The notes below the pieces were generated by a model. The model saw only the letters and a list, made by a program, of their open reading frames with translations. It ran no database searches and had not been told where the DNA came from. 64,000 nucleotides of DNA from an uncultured Clostridia bacterium. Its GTDB lineage: Bacteria > Bacillota > Clostridia > Oscillospirales > Ruminococcaceae. The stretch is from NCBI GenBank assembly GCA_944382905.1, contig CALWNU010000028.1:39779-103778 (forward strand). The letters run 5' to 3'. Below are positions 33,825 to 41,282 of the stretch, in pieces; positions within the stretch are counted from its first letter, which is position 1, and the number at the start of each line of letters is the position of its first letter. The position numbers and the translations under genes are program-made.

Positions 33825-34637
33825 CTAGTCCAATTGATTCAAAAGATAGCGCATATAGGTCGCATAGTGAGCAAAGACAATCCCCGGTTCCTGCAGGTCC
33901 GGGCACCAACGTTTGACCCATTCCAGGGAAATGTATCCGGCATAGCCTCCATCCCGCAGGATCTTCAAGGTATCAAAGACTGGCACATCACCGTACCCCA
34001 TCATGCGGTACTCCACTTTTCCGTCCTTCATCACCGAATCCTTGACATGAAGATAGCAAATCCAATCTTTCAGCGCCTCATAGGTCTCCTGCGGCGTTTC
34101 ATGGTAGAACCGATACGGGTGATGGATATCCCACAGTACCCCGGCATTCGGCGAGTCAATCGATCGCATCAGGTCCGCCATCACTTTGGAATTGGCCAGC
34201 GTCCCGTTGGTTTCCAGCAGTACTTTGACGTTTTTCCCTTCCGCATAGGCGCAAAGCTGCGCATACAGATCGCGGGTCTGCGCCAAGTTTTCCGATCCGG
34301 TCGGCTGCGGAACCGAAGAGACCAGCACCCGGACATAAGGCGCTTTTACCATCTGCGCAAAGTCAATATAGGCTTTTGCTTCCTTCATGTATTTTTCCGT
34401 ATCATCGCCGCCCAGGCAAGCGCCGGAGGTCAGCATGCACAGCTGCATGCCGGATTTTTCAATCCGTTCCAGCGTCTGCGCCCGTTTGCCCTGGTTAAAT
34501 ACAGGAATGGAAGGGGCAAACATTTCATTGGCCACGCCCCGCACTTCAATACCATCCATCCCCAAATCCTTGGCCGTTGCAAAAATTTCGTTCCAGGACC
34601 AGCCGGGACATCCCAATGTCGATAAGGAAAGTTTCAT
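33825..34637 (-). CDS. Sugar phosphate isomerase/epimerase (TIM-barrel, AP-endonuclease-2 superfamily)
   Basis: This 270-residue TIM-barrel protein starts MKLSLSTLGCPGWSWNEIF. Metal-binding residues of the xylose-isomerase-like superfamily are visible: LLETNGTL (Glu), LWDIHHPYRF (Asp, His) and YLHVKDS (His), with a late Glu in ISLEWVKRW. The length fits sugar-phosphate isomerase/epimerases, including inositol or ketose types. The substrate cannot be named and no sugar operon is adjacent. It follows the pseudokinase gene on the same strand after 27 bases. Confidence 0.82.
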   Translation of the reverse strand: MKLSLSTLGCPGWSWNEIFATAKDLGMDGIEVRGVANEMFAPSIPVFNQGKRAQTLERIEKSGMQLCMLTSGACLGGDDTEKYMKEAKAYIDFAQMVKAPYVRVLVSSVPQPTGSENLAQTRDLYAQLCAYAEGKNVKVLLETNGTLANSKVMADLMRSIDSPNAGVLWDIHHPYRFYHETPQETYEALKDWICYLHVKDSVMKDGKVEYRMMGYGDVPVFDTLKILRDGGYAGYISLEWVKRWCPDLQEPGIVFAHYATYMRYLLNQLD

Positions 34638-34664
34638 CCCTGATCACCCTTTCTTGCATTGATT

Positions 34665-36356
34665 TTATTCGTCTTCGTCTTCGTCATCCGGGCGAACACC
34701 TACCGGTCCGCCGTGGAAATCGTCGGATTCCTCCTCCGATGTTGCCGTCCCTTCCGCCTTGATGTAGAGGTAAATCGTGCTGGTCTTCTTGCTGACCATC
34801 TCGCCTTCTTCCGGGTAAGTTCGAATCACAAGCCCGGATTCTGCCGACGCGTCTACCACTTCCACCACTTCGTACTTCAGTTCATTTTCGGTCAATGTCT
34901 TGGTAGCAAACTCCAAGGTGCTTCCTCGAAGCCCCGGCATCGATACCATCTCAGACCCTTTGCTGACATACAGTGTGACATACCCTTTATTGGGCATCGG
35001 CGTTCCCGGCGCCGGATCCTGGTCATAGATGATATTTTTGGAATATTCCTCATTATAATCTTCTTTGACCTCAAAGTAAAACCGGTCTGCGTAGGAAGCG
35101 TCATTCTCAACCACATTGACCTCTTTCCCCACAAAATCCGGCACGCCGTCTGCAGGAATGGACTGGGTGGAGGAAGAAGACTCATCCAGGTAGGAAATAC
35201 TCGGCTGAACCGATACCGGCTCTTTCGAGTCAAAAATGCCTAAGGCAAACAAAACCCAAAACATCAGCGCCAGCAAAATGAATAAGGTAATCACCATGCT
35301 CCAAACGGTCAGACGAACTTTTTTGTTTTTCGCTTTTTTCTTTTTGATTTCCAAATTCACCTTGGAAGATTCAAACACCGCCGTATGCGTATCTCCTTCT
35401 TCCAACAGCAACCCGGTAAACTCATCGATATTCTGTACCCGCTTCTCACCGGAAACGCTCATCCCGGCAAAGATCGCATCAGAGATATTCTCCGGAATCC
35501 GCCGGTTCAGCTCGTTCGGCGGGCACAAGTCGTCACTGATACGCCGGCTGTTCCCATCGCTGGGCCGGCTTCCGGTCAGCGTCCGGTAAAGCACCGCCGC
35601 TACCCCGTATACATCCGTCCAACTTCCCTGCCAGCTGTTGAGCGAATACTGTTCCGGCGCTGAATAGCCGTCAAACAGCTCTGCGCCAATGTCACTTCCG
35701 TCCATCCGGGCATCTGCAATGCAAAAATCAGACAGCCAAAGCTTGTTGTCCTGATCCACCAAAATCGTTTCCGGACTGATGCCGCGATGAATGATCCCTT
35801 TTTTATGTAGTTGGGACAAGGCATTGAGCAGCGGCAAAAACAACTTTTTGGTCTGGCTCCATGTCAACTCGCCGCCGTTCCGCTGTAAAAAAGCGGAGAG
35901 ATGCAGCGACCGAATATAACGGTACACCACATACACCGTATCATGGTCCACGAAACGGTCCTGGACAGGGACAATGCTGCTGACTTTATTCATGGCCAAC
36001 AGCTGCCGGGATAGCTCGACAAAATCAGAAAGCGCTGTTTTGAATTGGCGCTCATATCCTGTCTTTGGCCGGATATGCTGGTTGGATTCATTTCGTTCCG
36101 CAATTTGCTCCGGCATAAATTCCCGGATCAAAACTTTTTTATCTTCCGTCTGATCGTAAGAAATATAGGTGGCGCCCTCCCCGTTTTTGGAAATCACCTT
36201 TCCAACGAGGTACCGATCTTTTAAAACCGTACCAGGCTCCAGATAGGTCAGACTATGAGGCATTCCCTCTTGATAGCCACAATGCGGGCACTTGCTCTCC
36301 CCGTCTGGGAGAGGGTTCATGCAACCCATACAAAGCTTTACATCATTTGGGGTCAT
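34665..36356 (-). CDS. Zinc-ribbon PASTA protein with a kinase-like domain lacking catalytic residues
   Basis: This 563-residue membrane protein has four parts. An N-terminal zinc ribbon (LCMGCMNPLP and CPHCGYQ) comes first, then a protein-kinase-like fold of about 260 residues, one membrane helix (about 348-373), and two extracellular PASTA repeats. Key positions differ from active Ser/Thr kinases: the VAIK lysine is Arg 78 (VLIREF), HRD is HRG (190-192) and DFG is DFC (210-212). The APE-like SAPEQ is kept. I infer a pseudokinase sensing wall fragments. The ATG at 36356 follows GGGAGCG about 10 bases away; a TTG at 36395 with AAGAGG six bases upstream is an alternative. The tail is acidic (DEDEDE). 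Confidence 0.85.
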   Translation of the reverse strand: MTPNDVKLCMGCMNPLPDGESKCPHCGYQEGMPHSLTYLEPGTVLKDRYLVGKVISKNGEGATYISYDQTEDKKVLIREFMPEQIAERNESNQHIRPKTGYERQFKTALSDFVELSRQLLAMNKVSSIVPVQDRFVDHDTVYVVYRYIRSLHLSAFLQRNGGELTWSQTKKLFLPLLNALSQLHKKGIIHRGISPETILVDQDNKLWLSDFCIADARMDGSDIGAELFDGYSAPEQYSLNSWQGSWTDVYGVAAVLYRTLTGSRPSDGNSRRISDDLCPPNELNRRIPENISDAIFAGMSVSGEKRVQNIDEFTGLLLEEGDTHTAVFESSKVNLEIKKKKAKNKKVRLTVWSMVITLFILLALMFWVLFALGIFDSKEPVSVQPSISYLDESSSSTQSIPADGVPDFVGKEVNVVENDASYADRFYFEVKEDYNEEYSKNIIYDQDPAPGTPMPNKGYVTLYVSKGSEMVSMPGLRGSTLEFATKTLTENELKYEVVEVVDASAESGLVIRTYPEEGEMVSKKTSTIYLYIKAEGTATSEEESDDFHGGPVGVRPDDEDEDE

Positions 36357-36381
36357 TCCGTTACACGCTCCCGAAAGAATA

Positions 36382-38052
36382 TTATGCAGTTTCAATCGAG
36401 GCCTCTTCCTGAAGATTTAAATAGTCCACCGCCCATTCCCGCAGTTTAAATTTCTGGATTTTCCCCGCGGCATTCATAGGGAACTCCTCCATAAACGCCA
36501 CATAGCTGGGGACTTTGTGCCGCGCCATGCTGGAAAGAACAAAATCCTTTACTTCCTGCTCGGTCATGGTACATCCTTCTTTTAAGATGATACATGCCAT
36601 AATTTCCTCGCCATAGCGCTTGCTGGGCACGCCGATCACCTGTACGTCGCTGATCGACGGGTGGGTATACAAAAACTCCTCAATCTCCTTCGGATAGATA
36701 TTTTCACCCCCACGGATGATCATATCCTTGATTCGGCCTGTAATCTTATAATACCCTTTTTCGTCCACAGTTGCAAGGTCTCCAGAATGCAGCCAGCCAT
36801 CTTTATCGATCACTTGCCGGGTGGCCTCCTCCATTTTGTAATACCCTTTCATCGTATTGTAACCGCGGGAACAAAATTCCCCGGTCTCACCCGGCCCCAG
36901 GGTTTCCCCGGTTTCCGGATCGACGATTTTGGTCTCCACATGCGGCATTGCCCGGCCTACCGTTGCCACCCGCAGCTCCAGGCTGTCCTCGGTACGGGTC
37001 ATAGTAGTTGCGGGAGACGCTTCTGTCTGCCCGTAGGTAATGGTGATTTCCCGCATGTGCATTTTTTCCACTACCTGCTCCATAACCTTAATCGGACACG
37101 GCGAACCGGCCATAATTCCAGTACGCATGTGGGAAAAATCGTATTTTTCAAAATCCGGATGCTCCAAAATGCCGATGAACATGGTCGGTACCCCATGGAA
37201 CGCAGTGCATTGCTCATTTTGCAGCGCATCCATCACCTTGACCGGGCTATAGACATCCACCGGTACCATCGCAGTAGAATGAGTCAAGCAGGCCATCATC
37301 GCCAACACCATACCGAAACAATGGAAAAACGGAACCACGATGCACAGCTTATCCGCATGGGTAAACTTCATGCAATCGCCAATCGCTTTGCCATTGTTTA
37401 CAATATTGTAATGGGTTAACATAACTCCTTTCGGGAACCCAGTTGTGCCCGACGTGTATTGCATGTTGCAAATATCCTGGGGGTCGATCCCATTGTAAAT
37501 GGCTTGGAATTCCTGGTCGGAGATCTGCTGCGCCTTTTGGTACAGCGCCTGCCACGGCAGCATACCGGCAGGGGTCTGTCCTTCTTGGCCTACATATACG
37601 ATGGTTTTTAAAAACGGAAGCATTGGGTTATTGTACTCGCCCGGCTGGCAATCCTTCAGCGTGGGGCACAGCTCATTGACAATCTCCACATAATCGTTCT
37701 TTTTAAACCGGTCAATCATCACCAGCATTTTCGAATCCGATTGCCGCAGCAGATATTCCAACTCGAATACTTTATATGCCGTATTCACCGTGACCAATAC
37801 CGCCCCAATTTTGGTACACGCAAAAAAGGTCAGCATCCATTCCGGCACATTGGTCGCCCAAATCGCAACATGATCGCCTTTTCGAATCCCCATGGCCAAA
37901 AAGCCCTTGGCAATCGTCTCAGCTTCTTCATTAAATTCCCGCCAGGTCCGGCGGTAGTCTCGGTCGGTAAATTTCACCGCTTCATCATCCGGGTACTGCT
38001 CCGCAACTTGAGCCAACAGTTTGCCCACCGTAATATTCATCATATCATCCAT
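36382..38052 (-). CDS. AMP-forming acyl-CoA synthetase, T-box controlled
   Basis: This 556-residue adenylate-forming enzyme converts a carboxylic acid, CoA and ATP to acyl-CoA. Motifs in order are YTSGTTGFPKGVMLTHYN near residue 210, YGQTEASP near 345, SGDLATVDEKGYYKITGR near 425, and the C-terminal catalytic Lys in NAAGKIQKFKLREW. It resembles medium-chain/FadD-like ligases but the chain length is not readable from sequence. The ATG at 38052 follows GGGAGGAGACTTTGAG. The gene is directly downstream of a T-box with a leucine-type specifier, so starvation for a charged tRNA should raise expression. This context suggests activation of branched short-chain acids for amino-acid synthesis. Confidence 0.9.
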   Translation of the reverse strand: MDDMMNITVGKLLAQVAEQYPDDEAVKFTDRDYRRTWREFNEEAETIAKGFLAMGIRKGDHVAIWATNVPEWMLTFFACTKIGAVLVTVNTAYKVFELEYLLRQSDSKMLVMIDRFKKNDYVEIVNELCPTLKDCQPGEYNNPMLPFLKTIVYVGQEGQTPAGMLPWQALYQKAQQISDQEFQAIYNGIDPQDICNMQYTSGTTGFPKGVMLTHYNIVNNGKAIGDCMKFTHADKLCIVVPFFHCFGMVLAMMACLTHSTAMVPVDVYSPVKVMDALQNEQCTAFHGVPTMFIGILEHPDFEKYDFSHMRTGIMAGSPCPIKVMEQVVEKMHMREITITYGQTEASPATTMTRTEDSLELRVATVGRAMPHVETKIVDPETGETLGPGETGEFCSRGYNTMKGYYKMEEATRQVIDKDGWLHSGDLATVDEKGYYKITGRIKDMIIRGGENIYPKEIEEFLYTHPSISDVQVIGVPSKRYGEEIMACIILKEGCTMTEQEVKDFVLSSMARHKVPSYVAFMEEFPMNAAGKIQKFKLREWAVDYLNLQEEASIETA

Positions 38053-38090
38053 CTCAAAGTCTCCTCCCGTTTGATTTCCATTTGGCTCAA

Positions 38091-38364
38091 TAAAAAAGCC
38101 TTCGTCTTCTGAAAAGAAGACGAAGGCAAATGCTCCGCGGTACCACTTCTGTTGACATCAACGATGTCCACTCTGCACACGTCAAATAACGCGCTTTCCG
38201 GTATCGGTGGAAAAACCCGTTCAAGCCTACTGGATTTTGGTTCAGCTGACCGCTCAGGGGCGAGTTCAAACACATTACAATAACCGCTTTTCAGCAACCG
38301 CGGCTCTCTGCATAATGCAATGGGCCCTACTAATCCCCATCCACGCGTTAACAATATAAATGTT
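38091..38364 (-). promoter_or_regulatory. T-box leader with leucine-type (CUC) specifier upstream of the acyl-CoA synthetase
   Basis: On the minus strand the leader carries the Stem I landmark AGAGAGCC and a specifier loop TGAACTCGCC. The T-box is AGAAGTGGTACCGCGG (38135-38150), followed by a terminator with arms GCCTTCGTCTTCT and AGAAGACGAAGGC (38098-38127) and six T. Aligning from the 3' side of the loop with the methionine T-box in this window gives CTC at 38262-38264. The bulge TGGT would pair with a discriminator A, as in leucine tRNA; serine tRNA (the alternative reading TCG) has discriminator G. Leucine is therefore favoured. Confidence 0.85.
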
Positions 38365-38370
38365 GTAGAT

Positions 38371-38399
38371 ATTCTAGCAAGTTCTTTTTCAAAAGTCAA
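38371..38399 (-). promoter_or_regulatory. Promoter of the leucine-type T-box transcript
   Basis: On the minus strand TTGACT (38394-38399), 17 bases, TAGAAT (38371-38376). The start falls just before Stem I of the T-box. Confidence 0.85.
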
Positions 38400-38503
38400 C
38401 TCTTTTGCTGATTTTTATCAACCATGATTAAAAATCCAACCGCTTCAACAAAATTTTTGGCGATTTCTCCTCTGCATTTTCCCGACTCCATCCAAGCGGC
38501 TCC

Positions 38504-38734
38504 TTATCCAATGGTACGCTGCCGCATCTGTTTGGCATGCCGGATCCGGCGCAATCGAATTTCATCCATCCGGCATAGCAAAAGTCCGAAGATCCCCGCA
38601 AACAAAAATCCCACCGATGCAATCCCCTGCATGCAGGCCTGGCCGATTTCAATCTTTCCCACGTCGCTCGCCCCAGCTGTTCCAAACAACAGCGCCGTCC
38701 CCAAAAGCACCAATAAAGCAAATATCTTTTTCAT
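38504..38734 (-). CDS. Small 76-residue membrane protein under a LexA-like operator
   Basis: This short protein begins MKKIFALLVLLGTALLFGTAG, a hydrophobic segment (about 3-22) that may be a signal or anchor. A second hydrophobic stretch lies at about 38-54. The C-terminus is strongly basic (RLRRIRHAKQMRQR), so the tail probably faces the cytoplasm. I do not recognise a family. The ATG at 38734 is preceded by AGGAGGGGTTATC, which fixes the start. It has its own strong promoter with a large palindrome, so it is probably a regulated single gene. A division-inhibitor or damage-response role by analogy with YneA is only a guess: there is no LysM domain. Confidence 0.75.
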   Translation of the reverse strand: MKKIFALLVLLGTALLFGTAGASDVGKIEIGQACMQGIASVGFLFAGIFGLLLCRMDEIRLRRIRHAKQMRQRTIG

Positions 38735-38747
38735 GATAACCCCTCCT

Positions 38748-38826
38748 ACAAATAAAGAACATTTGTTCCTTATTTGTAGTATATCAGCCTTTCCTCTATT
38801 TGTCAAGAAAAAAAGAACAAATATTC
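38748..38826 (-). promoter_or_regulatory. Promoter with LexA-like operators for the 76-residue membrane protein gene
   Basis: On the minus strand TTGACA (38801-38806), 17 bases, TATACT (38778-38783) is near consensus. A palindrome with 14-bp arms and one mismatch (38748-38777) covers the start site. Its core GAACATTTGTTC (38757-38768) fits the Firmicutes SOS box GAAC-N4-GTTC. A second, weaker site GAACAAATATTC (38815-38826) lies just upstream of the -35. Repression by LexA would block RNA polymerase. Another repressor recognising the wider palindrome is possible. Confidence 0.7.
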
Positions 38827-38832
38827 TTTCTG

Positions 38833-38872
38833 CGAAAAAAAAACAGGGCCTATGGCAACTGCCACAGGCCCC
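38833..38872 (-). terminator. Terminator after yebC
   Basis: On the minus strand GGGGCCTGTGGCA and TGCCATAGGCCCTG form a strong stem followed by a run of T, ahead of the next promoter. Confidence 0.88.
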
Positions 38873-38891
38873 ATCCGCACATCGTCCGTCT

Positions 38892-39632
38892 TTATCCTTC
38901 GTAATCCTCTTCATTTTCCCAGTTATGCCAAACGTTTTGGATGTCGTCGTTGTCGTCCATAACCTCCAGCATTTTGCCCATTTTGATCACCAGCTCTGGA
39001 TCATCGATGGTTGTCATCGTGTTGGGAATGTATTCTACCTCTGCCGAAGCCAGCGAATACCCTTTCCCTTCCAAAGCTTCCCGCACGCCGCGCAGCTCGC
39101 TGGGATCGGTGAAAATTTCAATCGAATCTTCATCGTACTTAAAGTCCGACGCGCCCGCTTCCATGCAGTCTTCCATGATTTTCTCTTCGTCAATGCCGGT
39201 ATTTTCGATCAAAATCAGCCCTTTTTGCTCAAACAGGAACGAAACGCAACCATTCTGCCCCAGATTGCCGCCAAACTTATCAAAATAATGGCGCAAATCT
39301 CCCGCCGTCCGATTGCGGTTATCCGTCAAGGCCTCTACAATAACAGCAACGCCGCAGGGGCCGTAGCCCTCATAAAGAATCGTTTCGTAATCATTTTTAT
39401 CGCCTTCGGAACTAGCCTTTTTGATAATGCGGTCGATATTGTCATTGGGTACGTTATTGGATTTTGCTTTTGAAATCAAATCGCGCAATTTCCCGTTTAC
39501 TGCGGGATCCGGACCGCCTTCTTTTACTGCAACGCTAATCTCCCGGCCGATCTTGGTAAAGATCTTGGCGCGCTGACTATCCGTCTTTTCTTTTTTCCGT
39601 TTAATTGTGCTCCATTTCGAATGTCCGGACAT
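38892..39632 (-). CDS. yebC: YebC/PmpR-family DNA-binding protein
   Basis: This 246-residue protein begins MSGHSKWSTIKRKKEKTDSQ and carries the family blocks ISVAVKEGGPDPAVN, NDNIDRIIKKA and LYEGYGPCGVAVIVEALTDN. YebC-family proteins bind DNA as regulators, and some act in translation of polyproline stretches. The length is standard. It has its own promoter and a terminator, and stands alone between the GNAT gene and the small membrane protein gene. Confidence 0.94.
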   Translation of the reverse strand: MSGHSKWSTIKRKKEKTDSQRAKIFTKIGREISVAVKEGGPDPAVNGKLRDLISKAKSNNVPNDNIDRIIKKASSEGDKNDYETILYEGYGPCGVAVIVEALTDNRNRTAGDLRHYFDKFGGNLGQNGCVSFLFEQKGLILIENTGIDEEKIMEDCMEAGASDFKYDEDSIEIFTDPSELRGVREALEGKGYSLASAEVEYIPNTMTTIDDPELVIKMGKMLEVMDDNDDIQNVWHNWENEEDYEG

Positions 39633-39671
39633 GGATAAAACCGCCTTTCCAATTCTTGCGTTAACTTTATT

Positions 39672-39700
39672 ATTTTACCATGGCTGCTAAAAGAATGCAA
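39672..39700 (-). promoter_or_regulatory. Promoter of yebC
   Basis: On the minus strand TTGCAT (39695-39700), 17 bases, TAAAAT (39672-39677), 39 bases before the start codon. Confidence 0.7.
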
Positions 39701-39834
39701 CCCCCGCGTTTTTCTCCAAATTTCATCTCTACTAGAAAAAAACGCAAGAAATGTTTCTGTCATTTCCGTGTGAATGCCATTGACGACCGACTAACGCAGC
39801 CATTTAAAATACTCTTCCACGACGGGCCTCACTC

Positions 39835-40413
39835 TTAATTGCCGTATTCTTTTCGTATTCCCATAATCAAACTGTCGTGATAGATTCCATCTTGCAATTC
39901 TCTGCGCGGCACAATAAAATAATCTTCAAATCCACATTTATGATAGCAGCGAATTGCTCTGGTGTTGTGAATTTTAGGATCAATCAGGATCACATCAGCG
40001 CCCTTTTCTTTCAAAAGGAAGGAAACCAGCAAAGAGAGGGATTGTGTTCCAATTCCGCGGTTACGCAAATGAACTTCTCCTATGAAAATGTCGATGCCAT
40101 AAACCAGTTCTCCATCTGAAACAAATCGGGCATATTCGTCAGCAGGGACCTCAAAATACGCCGCATTGAGAAGGCAGTACTGGCAATATCCGATTGGAGC
40201 GCCATCATATTCGATGATGCATTGTTCCACCTGTTCTTCCTGATGCTCCTGATACTTTTTTATTACAGTTTCATACGTAAAATGTATCGACATCCCATCC
40301 CAGAATTTCATCGTTTCCGGATCGGTCATCCATTTTAGAAAGATAGAAAAATCCTGTTTTGTCGGTTCCATTTCGCGAATAGACACATTGCCTTTTTGAA
40401 CGATAATCCCCAA
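39835..40413 (-). CDS. GNAT acetyltransferase, aminoglycoside 6'-N-acetyltransferase-like
   Basis: This 192-residue GNAT protein resembles the AAC(6')/RimJ-like group. Visible blocks are the early SIREMEPTKQDFSIFLKWMTD, central YGIDIFIGEVHLRNRGIGTQ (acetyl-CoA pyrophosphate loop) and the late NTRAIRCYHKCGFEDYFIV. Actual resistance cannot be claimed from sequence alone. I set the start at a TTG at 40413 because AAAGGAGG lies seven bases upstream; the open frame extends further to a start-like codon at 40446 with no such site. The gene is more AT-rich than its neighbours, hinting at transfer. Confidence 0.8.
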   Translation of the reverse strand: MGIIVQKGNVSIREMEPTKQDFSIFLKWMTDPETMKFWDGMSIHFTYETVIKKYQEHQEEQVEQCIIEYDGAPIGYCQYCLLNAAYFEVPADEYARFVSDGELVYGIDIFIGEVHLRNRGIGTQSLSLLVSFLLKEKGADVILIDPKIHNTRAIRCYHKCGFEDYFIVPRRELQDGIYHDSLIMGIRKEYGN

Positions 40414-40547
40414 AGCTACTCCTCCTTTTACAATAAAGTAGCACAAAAAAGTAGCGGAAACAAGCTCTGCCCCGAAGGAATAGAAATACTAAACTCATTC
40501 CGACGTATGACGTTTCAAAAAGCTTCGCCTTCCACTACGAAACAGAA

Positions 40548-40575
40548 AGAGGAGAAGGATCTCTCCTTCTCCTCT
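40548..40575 (-). terminator. Terminator of rubrerythrin gene
   Basis: AGAGGAGAAGGA and TCCTTCTCCTCT pair around a four-base loop, followed on the minus strand by TTCTGTTTCG. It is downstream of the rubrerythrin stop codon. Confidence 0.75.
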
Positions 40576-40599
40576 GGAAAACGTATTTTGGGTATCCCA

Positions 40600-41148
40600 T
40601 TATTTGCCAAAGTAACGCTTGAGCAGCCCATTGAAGGCGCAGCCATGGCGAGCTTCATCCTTGCACATTTCATGTACTGTGTCGTGAATCGCATCCAAGC
40701 CGAGCTCCTTCGCACGGGTAGCCAGTTTTTTCTTGCCCTCGCAGGCACCATGCTCAGCCATTGCGCGCATTTCCACGTTCTTCTTGGTATCGGGATATAC
40801 TACTTCGCCAAGCAGTTCCGCAAATTTTGCCGCATGCTCCGCTTCTTCAAATGCAATTCTCTTGTATGCTTCCGCAATTTCCGGGAACCCTTCCCGGTCT
40901 GCCTGACGGCTCATCGCCAGATACATACCAACTTCGGTGCATTCTCCAGTAAAGTTCTGCCGCAGCCCTTCCACGATCTCCGGATCAACCCCTGCAGCAA
41001 CGCCAATTCTGTGCTCATCCGCCCAGACAAGGCCTTGTCCGCTCTGCTCCTGGAATTTCGATGCAGGCGCATGGCACTGCGGACAAAATTCCGGCGGCTC
41101 TTTTCCAGTGTAAATATACCCACAAATCGTGCAAATAAAAGTTTTCAT
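40600..41148 (-). CDS. Reverse rubrerythrin (N-terminal rubredoxin, C-terminal diiron domain)
   Basis: This 182-residue peroxide/oxygen reductase protects anaerobes. A rubredoxin-like iron site comes first ([10 protein letters not shown] and CPQCHAP). A ferritin-like four-helix domain follows, with Glu/His ligands in [31 protein letters not shown] and [11 protein letters not shown]. Most rubrerythrins have the opposite order, so this is the 'reverse' type known from Clostridia. The ATG at 41148 follows GTAGGAGGATCGAAAC. The promoter carries an inverted repeat at the start site (see 41183-41232), consistent with stress control. Confidence 0.92.
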   Translation of the reverse strand: MKTFICTICGYIYTGKEPPEFCPQCHAPASKFQEQSGQGLVWADEHRIGVAAGVDPEIVEGLRQNFTGECTEVGMYLAMSRQADREGFPEIAEAYKRIAFEEAEHAAKFAELLGEVVYPDTKKNVEMRAMAEHGACEGKKKLATRAKELGLDAIHDTVHEMCKDEARHGCAFNGLLKRYFGK

Positions 41149-41182
41149 GTTTCGATCCTCCTACTGTGACAATATAGACACT

Positions 41183-41232
41183 ATTCGTATGGATTACGAA
41201 TATACTATACTACATAAGTAGATAAATTGCAA
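41183..41232 (-). promoter_or_regulatory. Promoter and operator-like inverted repeat of the rubrerythrin gene
   Basis: On the minus strand TTGCAA (41227-41232), 17 bases, TATAGT (41204-41209). Immediately after the -10, ATTCGTA and TACGAAT (41183-41189 and 41195-41201) form a 7-bp inverted repeat separated by five bases, over the expected start site. It does not match PerR or Rex consensus; the regulator is unknown. Confidence 0.6.
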
Positions 41233-41282
41233 CTGTTTTTTCCATTTGACGACAAATCTTTTCCCAACCCAACAGGCACACC

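Noticed and set aside
38262..38264. Serine (UCG) reading of the second T-box specifier
   Set aside because: The base after UCG would be a pyrimidine, the loop would be one base off compared with the methionine T-box, and the TGGT bulge predicts discriminator A rather than the G of serine tRNA. It cannot be ruled out without a fold.
38040..38399. 119-codon minus-strand frame inside the second T-box
   Set aside because: It overlaps promoter, Stem I, T-box and terminator; no ribosome binding site. The RNA explanation is better.
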